Source of the DNA: Rhodobacterales bacterium UBA7416 | GTDB taxonomy: Bacteria > Pseudomonadota > Alphaproteobacteria > Rhodobacterales > Rhodobacteraceae | Length of the DNA stretch: 5,069 bases | Assembly: GCA_002469545.1 (NCBI GenBank) | Contig: DKMK01000014.1 | Span: 1 to 5,069 of the forward strand | Reading direction: 5' to 3' | Position numbers and translations under genes: made by a program | Notes under the pieces: generated by a model | Seen by the model: only the letters and a program-made list of their open reading frames with translations | What the model was told of the DNA's origin: nothing | Databases searched by the model: none | In this document: positions 1 to 5,069 of the stretch, piece by piece | How positions within the stretch are numbered: position 1 is the stretch's first letter | Layout: each line of letters starts with the position of its first letter

Positions 1-242
1 CCCGATAGGTTTGCAAAAACGCCAACAACCTTATCCATCAATGTATCGGATCGTTCCAACGCCTCGATTGTGTTCTCAAATGTCGGTGCATCTGTGTCAG
101 CAACAATGCGGGCAACAGCCGCGCGAGTCTGCACGAACGCTTCGTCGAATGCATCTGCGTAATGTTCATCCTTGATCAAATCAAAGGGCGGCAATGCAAA
201 TGCGCGTGTCCAATCGGACAGAAATGGATTTTGTACAGACAT
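1..242 (-). CDS. M3-family oligopeptidase (Dcp/oligopeptidase A-like), N-terminal part, runs off the window
   Basis: The first 80 codons of a gene that continues beyond the left edge. The ATG is the complement of 240-242, and a good AGGAG site (complement of 249-253) lies 6 bases upstream. The protein begins MSVQNPFLSDW, followed by LPPFDLIKDEHYADAF around residues 17-32 and DAPTFENTIEALERSD at 51-66. This is the N-terminal pattern of M3 zinc peptidases such as peptidyl-dipeptidase Dcp and oligopeptidase A: a small helical region ahead of the catalytic domain, with the conserved PTFxNTIxALExS signature. Known members are about 670-700 residues long and degrade short peptides, usually in the cytoplasm. 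No signal peptide is visible. The catalytic HEXXH motif would lie outside the window, so activity and the Dcp versus oligopeptidase A distinction cannot be judged. It is transcribed divergently from the dehydrogenase gene. Confidence 0.85.
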   Translation of the reverse strand, partial: MSVQNPFLSDWTRAFALPPFDLIKDEHYADAFDEAFVQTRAAVARIVADTDAPTFENTIEALERSDTLMDKVVGVFANLS

Positions 243-248
243 CGAAAA

Positions 249-253
249 CTCCT
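249..253 (-). promoter_or_regulatory. Ribosome binding site of the M3 peptidase gene
   Basis: On the minus strand the sequence reads AGGAG, with 6 bases between it and the ATG at 242-240. This is a near-ideal Shine-Dalgarno site and supports that start codon. Confidence 0.7.
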
Positions 254-394
254 GTTGCTTTGGTACATAGTTAGGGACGTTTCGCGATGTAATCCAGCGC
301 CAAGCATACACATTGTCGTTTTTTGAATGAAACAGTCGGCACCCCTAGCGCGAGCGCGAATTTTTCTGCAATTCTACAGACAATTCATATCAGC

Positions 395-399
395 GGAGA
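395..399 (+). promoter_or_regulatory. Ribosome binding site that fixes the dehydrogenase start at 407
   Basis: GGAGA with 7 bases to the ATG at 407-409. It favours this ATG over the in-frame TTG at 323, which would add 28 residues of no recognisable character ahead of the FAD-binding fold. Confidence 0.65.
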
Positions 400-406
400 T
401 TCGATC

Positions 407-2914
407 ATGAAAACCCATGTAAAAGCACTGGTCGTCGGCGGTGGCGCAGTTGGCACAGGCATTGCCTATCACCTTGCAAAATACGGCTGGAAGGATGTTA
501 TGTTGCTGGAGCGCGACGAACTGACATCAGGTTCCACATGGCACGCAGCTGGCTTGTTGCCATTGTTCAACATGGGCTACGCGACAACGCACCTGCATGA
601 CTACTCCGTTGATTTTTATAAATCACTCGAAGCTGAAACAGGCTTGAACGCTGGTTTCTCGGTTGTTGGTAACCTGCGCATGGCGCAAACCAAGGATCGT
701 ATGGACGAATACATGCTGTATGGTTCAATTGCAGAAACATGTGGCATCGAATATGAAAAACTGACCCCTGCACAAATCAAAGAGCGCTGGCCCTTGATCC
801 GCACTGATGATCTGGAAGGCGCGATTTATCACCCAACAGACGGCTACATTAATCCCGCCGATGTGACCATGGCCATGGCCAAGGGTGCGCGTCAAATGGG
901 CGTTACGATTGAGCGCAAATGGCAGGTTGATGGGTATGAGTGGACAGGTTCCGAATGGAAAGTCACCTGTACGAAAATGGTCGAAAAGGGCGGCAATCTT
1001 GTTCCATCCGAAGAGCAGGTTATCATCACCGCTGAACACGTTGTAACCGCCACAGGTAACCACGCACAACGCACCGCGAAATTGCTTGGCATCAAAATTC
1101 CTGCGATCCCTGTGGAACACCAATTCATCGTCACAGACGTTGATCCAGCCTTGCAAAAATGGCGTGCTGATGGAAACCCAGAACACCCTGTTATCCGCGA
1201 CGCAGACGCACAATCATACGTCCGTGAAGAACGCGGCGGCTGGATTTTGGGCGTCTACGAAAAAGAAGCACCTGCACGTTTTGAATACGGTGTACCTGAC
1301 AGCTTCCGCGCCGATTTGTTCCCATTAGAACTGGAACGTATCGAAGAGCAATACATGGCCATGATCCACCGCATGCCATCATGCGAAGAGAGCGGCCTGA
1401 AAGACGATTTCAACGGCCCAATCTGCTACACCCCTGATGGCAACCCATTGGTTGGACCAGCACCGGGCTTACGCAACATGTGGCTGGCCGAAGGTTTCTC
1501 TTTCGGCATCACTGCCGCTGGCGGTGTTGGCAACTACATGGCCCAAATGATGGTCGAAGGCGAAGCCGAAATCGACATGGCATCTCTTGATCCAAAACGC
1601 TACGGCTCTTGGATGACAACGGAATATGCCGCGCGTAAAAACGAAGAGTGTTATGATCACGTTTATAAGCTGCACCACCCAGACGAAGAACGCCCTGCGT
1701 GTTCTGGTCTGCGCACATCACCTGCATACGACCGTCAAAAGGCAGCTGGTGCACAATTTGGTCGCGTGAATGGTTGGGATCGTCCGAACTATTTCGGCCC
1801 ATTGGATGCTGATGAAAACTTTGATCACGATGGCCGTTCGTTCCGCCGTGGCACATGGTGGCCATATGCAGTCGAGGAAGCTAAATCAATCCGCGAAGGC
1901 GTTGGCCTTGTTGATGCGACAGCATTCACTAAACACGTTGTTAAGGGACCAGGTGCCACGCAATTCCTTGATTGGTTCACTTGTAATAAGTTGCCAAAAA
2001 TCGGCCGTATCAACCTGACTTACGCATTGACAGAATTTGGGACAACGCGCACCGAATACACAATCGTACGCAACAGCGAAAACAGCTACTACCTTGTTTC
2101 TGCGGGTGCATGGACAGCGTACGACGCTGATTACATGCGCAAAGCAGCCGAAGATAAGATGGAAGAATTCGGTTATATCGAAATCCAAGACGTCACAACA
2201 CAATGGGGCGTTTTTGCAATCGCTGGCCCCAAAACCCGCGATGTTCTGTCCAAAATCATCAAGGATGCTGATCCAGTTACGGCCCTGTCCAACAAACGGT
2301 TCCCATGGTTGTCGGCGCGTCAAATCGAGCTAGGCATGTGCCCCGTCAATGCGATCCGCGTGGCTTACACGGGCGAACTTGGCTGGGAACTGCATCATCC
2401 GATTGAAATGCAAAACTATCTTTACGATCTGTTGATGGAAGCGGGCGCAGATGTTGGAATGAAATTGGTTGGTGGACGCGCGCAAAACTGGCTGCGTCAG
2501 GAAAAATCATACCGCGCGTTCGGCAACGAACTGGGCCGTGATGCAACACCAGCCGAAGCAGACCTGCCTCGCTTTATCGATATGGACAAAGATTTCCACG
2601 GCAAGGACGCAATGATCAAAACGGGTATCCGTTCCAAATGCGTAACCTTGTTGATCGACGGGCCAGACGATGCAGATCCATGGGGTCGCGAAGCATTGTA
2701 TGACGGCGACACCAAAGTGGGTCGTTTGACATCTGGTGGCTACTCGGTGGCTTTTGAGAAATCCATTGGCATGGGATATGTTGATCCCGCATTAGCCAAC
2801 GTGGGTCAAAAGCTGACGATCAATATTTTGGGCGATCGTTACCCCTGCGAGATTGTAGAAGACAGCCCATACGATCCCACAAACGCAACGATCCGCGTTA
2901 ACATTCCAACGTGA
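407..2914 (+). CDS. Dimethylglycine/sarcosine dehydrogenase-like flavoprotein (DAO + GcvT fusion)
   Basis: An 835-residue enzyme with the layout of mitochondrial dimethylglycine dehydrogenase. The N-terminal FAD-dependent DAO oxidoreductase domain (about 5-375) starts with a Rossmann GGGAVG at 11-16. His46 in STWHAAGL matches the histidine that carries covalent FAD in DMGDH and sarcosine dehydrogenase. His238 in the PVEHQF segment matches an active-site His of dimethylglycine oxidase. A bridging FAO_M-like segment covers about 378-432. The GcvT folate-binding domain (about 435-720) includes YTGELGWELHHP from 654, and the GcvT C-terminal barrel spans about 740-826. The expected reaction is oxidative N-demethylation of dimethylglycine or sarcosine, with formaldehyde captured as 5,10-methylene-tetrahydrofolate and electrons going to ETF. 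There is no signal peptide, so it is cytoplasmic. The start at 407 is set by GGAGA and by the FAD motif beginning at residue 11. Length and domains appear intact. Substrate cannot be settled from sequence: dimethylglycine is favoured, with sarcosine or another N-methylated amine possible. Confidence 0.9.
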   Translation: MKTHVKALVVGGGAVGTGIAYHLAKYGWKDVMLLERDELTSGSTWHAAGLLPLFNMGYATTHLHDYSVDFYKSLEAETGLNAGFSVVGNLRMAQTKDRMDEYMLYGSIAETCGIEYEKLTPAQIKERWPLIRTDDLEGAIYHPTDGYINPADVTMAMAKGARQMGVTIERKWQVDGYEWTGSEWKVTCTKMVEKGGNLVPSEEQVIITAEHVVTATGNHAQRTAKLLGIKIPAIPVEHQFIVTDVDPALQKWRADGNPEHPVIRDADAQSYVREERGGWILGVYEKEAPARFEYGVPDSFRADLFPLELERIEEQYMAMIHRMPSCEESGLKDDFNGPICYTPDGNPLVGPAPGLRNMWLAEGFSFGITAAGGVGNYMAQMMVEGEAEIDMASLDPKRYGSWMTTEYAARKNEECYDHVYKLHHPDEERPACSGLRTSPAYDRQKAAGAQFGRVNGWDRPNYFGPLDADENFDHDGRSFRRGTWWPYAVEEAKSIREGVGLVDATAFTKHVVKGPGATQFLDWFTCNKLPKIGRINLTYALTEFGTTRTEYTIVRNSENSYYLVSAGAWTAYDADYMRKAAEDKMEEFGYIEIQDVTTQWGVFAIAGPKTRDVLSKIIKDADPVTALSNKRFPWLSARQIELGMCPVNAIRVAYTGELGWELHHPIEMQNYLYDLLMEAGADVGMKLVGGRAQNWLRQEKSYRAFGNELGRDATPAEADLPRFIDMDKDFHGKDAMIKTGIRSKCVTLLIDGPDDADPWGREALYDGDTKVGRLTSGGYSVAFEKSIGMGYVDPALANVGQKLTINILGDRYPCEIVEDSPYDPTNATIRVNIPT

Positions 2915-2927
2915 TCTTAAAATAAAA

Positions 2928-2955
2928 CATCCAGCCCTATCTCAAGGGCTGGATG
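2928..2955. terminator. Perfect 11-bp hairpin after the dehydrogenase gene, possible terminator
   Basis: CATCCAGCCCT (2928-2938) pairs exactly with AGGGCTGGATG (2945-2955) around a 6-base loop, 13 bases after the dehydrogenase stop codon. Read on the plus strand, the hairpin is followed by AAATCCC and lacks a U-tract. Read on the minus strand, it is followed by TTTTATTTTAAG, the usual intrinsic terminator tail. It may end the dehydrogenase message weakly, protect its 3' end, or stop antisense transcription entering that gene. The stem is certain; its function is inferred. Confidence 0.7.
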
Positions 2956-2991
2956 AAATCCCACAACTGCAGTAGCGTGTCCGAAAACCCC

Positions 2992-2995
2992 AAGG
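2992..2995 (+). promoter_or_regulatory. Weak ribosome binding site supporting the TTG start of the protease gene
   Basis: AAGG lies 7 bases before the TTG at 3003 (10 before the TTG at 3006). With the in-frame stop at 2973-2975 it confines initiation to one of these two adjacent TTG codons. Confidence 0.45.
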
Positions 2996-3002
2996 CATCA
3001 CG

Positions 3003-3710
3003 TTGTTGCGATCCATCGTCATCGGTATTTCCCGCGCCATCAGCAGCACCATTTTCGTTGTTCTGGTTCTGTTGTATTTCACGCAACCCAATTACCTGCG
3101 CGCCTTTACCCCACAATTATTTGGCATCAACAAAGTCGCGCCAAATATATTTACAGATCAGCGCTTGAAAACGAACGCTATCAAGCGGGCAGTTGCAACG
3201 GCAGAAAGAAATGCGGCCAAGTTTTTCAAAAACCAAACCGCCGCCCCAACCTATATCGTTTGTTTTAATCCAAAATGCGCAAACGTGTTTGGAGCACTGC
3301 CATTGGGTTTAACATTGGGATATCACCGCATCATCATTGCACCCGATGGCTTCTCTCAACAAGTCTTTAATCACGAACGTATACACGCAGACTTGCATGC
3401 GCTGGTTGGCATTACGGGTGTCTATACAACGCCATTTCCAATGTGGTTTAACGAAGGCCTTGCAGAATACGTATCTGGTTTTGGATGCCAAGGTGGTGTG
3501 CCAAATACGAACGATATCAAACGTGTCAAAACGGCGGAAACGATTTGGCAATGGCAGTTATTGGTTTCAGATAAACAATACCGCCGCCACTACGGTGCAG
3601 CCTGTCGTGCAGTGGAGGAAATCAGTCAGCGCATTGGCAAAAACCGTCTAAGTGAAATCGTTCATAACGCACGAAACCAAATCCAATTCCTTTCGGACAT
3701 AGGTTCATAG
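3003..3710 (+). CDS. Membrane-anchored putative zinc metalloprotease (HEXXH, gluzincin-like)
   Basis: A 235-residue protein of no family I can name. Residues 1-12 carry two arginines and are followed by a hydrophobic stretch at about 12-26, suggesting an uncleaved signal anchor with the rest in the periplasm. HERIH at 124-128 is a HEXXH zinc motif, and WFNEGLAEY at 148-156 supplies a likely third ligand, Glu151, in the arrangement of gluzincin (MA clan) peptidases. The spacing is 22 residues from the second His to this Glu. Cysteines at 87, 92, 162 and 201 could form disulfides outside the cytoplasm. Zinc-dependent peptidase activity is inferred from these motifs only; the substrate is unknown. 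The start is a TTG, with a second TTG directly after it. AAGG at 2992-2995 lies 7 bases ahead, a stop in frame at 2973-2975 bars a longer form, and no ATG lies before the anchor. The transporter gene begins 4 bases downstream. Confidence 0.75.
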   Translation: MLRSIVIGISRAISSTIFVVLVLLYFTQPNYLRAFTPQLFGINKVAPNIFTDQRLKTNAIKRAVATAERNAAKFFKNQTAAPTYIVCFNPKCANVFGALPLGLTLGYHRIIIAPDGFSQQVFNHERIHADLHALVGITGVYTTPFPMWFNEGLAEYVSGFGCQGGVPNTNDIKRVKTAETIWQWQLLVSDKQYRRHYGAACRAVEEISQRIGKNRLSEIVHNARNQIQFLSDIGS

Positions 3711-3714
3711 AGAT

Positions 3715-4566
3715 ATGAAAAATACATTAGCCCAAGCATTCCTTTTAATGTTCCTGTCCACCTTTTTGGTGATCGTGGGCGACACGGGCAGCAAGCTGTT
3801 GTCAGACGATGGGTTTTCCCAACTGTGGGTCGCATGGACACGTTTCGCAATCGCATCCATTATTTTGTTACCCTTCAGCGGACTAAAAATCGCCGAACTG
3901 CGTGGCCTGTTGGATTGGCGCGTCATCCTGCGCGCCGCCTTGATTTGCGGCGCAATCAGCAGCATCCTGACCGCCATCAAAACCGAACCCATGGCCAATG
4001 CATTTGGTGGGTTTTTCATCAGCCCAATAGTGTCCTACGTCTTGTCATGGCTGTTGCTCCGCGAAAAAATCACTTGGGAACGATCAATCCTACTTGGTAT
4101 CAGCTTCGTTGGTGTTCTTGTCGTCGTCCGTCCTGGATTTGGCATGACAGCGGGCATGATGTTCGCCTTATTGGCGGGGGCCTGTCACGGCACATATCTG
4201 ATGACAACCCGCTGGTTGATTACAGATTACCGACCGCGTTTTTTACTAATTTCTCAATTGATTATCGGTGCGGTCTTAATGCTGCCTGTCGCTACAAGTG
4301 TAATCCCAACGATCACCAATACTCACATTGGGTTTTTGATGCTATCCGCGCTTGGCTCGGCATTTGGAAATCTGATGATGGTGCTGACAAACAAGTCTAC
4401 GCCCGCCAGCGTGGTTGCCCCATTGATTTACCTTCAACTCATTTCAGCAACGGCGATGGGTTATCTGGTTTTTTCACAGTGGCCCGATGCGCCAACGTTG
4501 ATCGGTTTGTTGATCATCATTGGCGCAGGGTTATCATCATTATGGTTTGCAGGGCGCGGACGCTAG
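3715..4566 (+). CDS. EamA/DMT-superfamily transporter
   Basis: A 283-residue inner-membrane permease with about ten hydrophobic helices (roughly 5-27, 38-56, 68-86, 93-113, 122-139, 143-165, 175-195, 203-223, 231-251, 260-279), arranged as two EamA repeats. The end of the first repeat is typical: ISPIVSYVLSWLLLREKITW followed by GVLVVVRPG. The second shows the related pattern LIYLQLISATAMGYLVF. Members of the drug/metabolite transporter superfamily export amino acids, metabolites or drugs; the substrate here cannot be predicted. Length is normal for the family (about 280-300). The ATG lies 4 bases after the protease stop codon and has no strong ribosome binding site at proper spacing (AGG at 3701-3703 is 11 bases away), so translation is probably coupled to the protease gene. 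The TAG stop overlaps the stop of the convergent gene. Confidence 0.9.
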   Translation: MKNTLAQAFLLMFLSTFLVIVGDTGSKLLSDDGFSQLWVAWTRFAIASIILLPFSGLKIAELRGLLDWRVILRAALICGAISSILTAIKTEPMANAFGGFFISPIVSYVLSWLLLREKITWERSILLGISFVGVLVVVRPGFGMTAGMMFALLAGACHGTYLMTTRWLITDYRPRFLLISQLIIGAVLMLPVATSVIPTITNTHIGFLMLSALGSAFGNLMMVLTNKSTPASVVAPLIYLQLISATAMGYLVFSQWPDAPTLIGLLIIIGAGLSSLWFAGRGR

Positions 4567-5069
4567 TACAACTTCATATGCGCCATGATCTGACCGTGGT
4601 CAGACGCCAGCTTGTTATACGGCGCTTCTGGATGTGATCCATCCGTCAGGTGATCATTAAACACGCTGAAATATTCCATCTCGCCAATTGCATGTGGCGT
4701 GTTTGGAATGAAATGGCGCGACATCAAAATTTGATCGATGCTTTCGTACACGCCACCAAATGCCGATGTGTAAACCATATCGCGCAATGACTTTTGCACG
4801 AACAGCTTTTCCGCCGAAACCATGGCCCGGCTTTCGATGGCTTCACGGATTTCAATATTCTGTTCGTCTGAATAGCGATCATTGCGACGCTCCGCATCAT
4901 GACGCAGCATCCACGCATAGTTCTTGAACGGCTTTTCACCTGCAATAATTTCCGAACTCACCGCATGTTCGCCGTCATTATAATCGCCCAAAACCATCAC
5001 GGGGTTGCCCGCATCCAATTCTTCGACAATCAGTTTACGTAAAACCATCGCCTCGGCCATGCGACGTAC
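4563..5069 (-). CDS. Endonuclease/exonuclease/phosphatase-family protein, C-terminal part
   Basis: The frame stays open from the right edge of the window to a TAG at 4565-4563, giving 168 visible residues; the N-terminus lies outside. The codons at 5061-5069 read VRR and continue into MAEAMVLRKL, so the internal Met at 5060 is probably not the start. Motifs of the EEP (DNase I-like) fold are present: VMVLGDYND at about 25-33 holds the catalytic Asp/Asn pair, YESIDQIL at 108-115 matches the usual ID-x-(I/V)L strand, and SDHGQI at 156-161 contains the terminal catalytic Asp-His. The fold covers nucleases, phosphodiesterases and lipid phosphatases that use a divalent metal. This C-terminal style resembles bacterial secreted or nuclease-like members, but substrate and location cannot be settled without the N-terminus. 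It converges on the transporter gene with overlapping stop codons. Confidence 0.85.
   Translation of the reverse strand, partial: VRRMAEAMVLRKLIVEELDAGNPVMVLGDYNDGEHAVSSEIIAGEKPFKNYAWMLRHDAERRNDRYSDEQNIEIREAIESRAMVSAEKLFVQKSLRDMVYTSAFGGVYESIDQILMSRHFIPNTPHAIGEMEYFSVFNDHLTDGSHPEAPYNKLASDHGQIMAHMKLY

Larger units (their letters stand above)
243..406. promoter_or_regulatory. Divergent intergenic region between the M3 peptidase and dehydrogenase genes
   Basis: The 164 bases between two start codons facing away from each other must hold the promoters of both genes, unless leader transcripts come from farther away. I could not pick out a confident -35/-10 pair on either strand. On the minus strand, TTACAT and TATGTA are separated by 17 bases (complement of 264-292), a weak candidate only. 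A tandem direct repeat of GCGCGA sits at 348-359, about 50 bases before the dehydrogenase start. An open frame from a TTG at 323 reads in phase into the dehydrogenase, but it has no good ribosome binding site and I treat it as leader. I saw no riboswitch-like structure. Confidence 0.4.

Noticed and set aside
254..306. Possible inverted repeat GCTTTGG / CCAAGC in the divergent region
   Set aside because: The arms do not match exactly (one base extra in one arm) and are widely spaced, so this is within chance expectation.
323..406. 28-residue N-terminal extension of the dehydrogenase from a TTG at 323
   Set aside because: No ribosome binding site near 323, unconserved-looking residues, and a well-placed GGAGA before the ATG at 407, 10 codons ahead of the FAD motif.
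725..1213. 162-residue open frame on the minus strand inside the dehydrogenase
   Set aside because: Antisense shadow; Cys- and Phe-rich translation with no motif and no ribosome binding evidence, while the sense strand encodes an unmistakable enzyme.
1886..2323. 145-residue open frame on the minus strand inside the dehydrogenase
   Set aside because: Antisense shadow of the GcvT domain region with no recognisable domain.
2953..3168. 71-residue open frame on the plus strand starting in the hairpin
   Set aside because: The ATG lies in the hairpin stem, no ribosome site is apparent, and the frame overlaps the better supported protease gene out of phase.
3825..4637. 270-residue open frame on the plus strand overlapping the transporter
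   Set aside because: Out-of-frame shadow of the transporter gene; its translation is rich in Arg, His and Trp with no domain pattern, while the other frame gives a clear ten-helix EamA protein.

Overview
The window carries five protein-coding genes, two of them cut by its edges. Base composition is close to half G+C. The proteins look alphaproteobacterial: a dimethylglycine/sarcosine dehydrogenase-type flavoprotein, an alphaproteobacterial-style M3 oligopeptidase N-terminus and an EamA permease. A marine Rhodobacterales (roseobacter-like) organism with moderate GC is my best guess, inferred only from protein style. No RNA gene, CRISPR array, insertion sequence or prophage trace was seen.

Layout: (1) 1-242, minus strand, is the first 80 codons of an M3-family oligopeptidase. 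(2) 243-406 is a divergent intergenic region with two ribosome binding sites pointing outward. (3) 407-2914, plus strand, is an 835-residue FAD- and folate-dependent dimethylglycine dehydrogenase-like enzyme, the dominant gene of the window. (4) 2915-3002 is a short spacer with a perfect 11-bp hairpin. (5) 3003-3710, plus strand, is a membrane-anchored putative zinc protease (HERIH plus NEGLAEY) that appears to start with TTG. (6) 3715-4566, plus strand, is a ten-helix EamA/DMT-type exporter, four bases after the protease and probably translationally coupled to it. (7) 4563-5069, minus strand, is the C-terminal part of an endonuclease/exonuclease/phosphatase-fold protein. It converges on the transporter gene, and the two stop codons overlap inside one CTAG.

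The dehydrogenase would demethylate N-methylated glycines (betaine breakdown products), passing electrons to an electron-transfer flavoprotein and the methyl carbon to tetrahydrofolate. No other one-carbon or betaine gene lies beside it here, so it is isolated at this scale. The protease and transporter form a likely two-gene unit whose joint role is unknown. Most of the window is ordinary chromosomal gene content. I found no convincing new multi-gene system; the least explained item is the protease-transporter pair.
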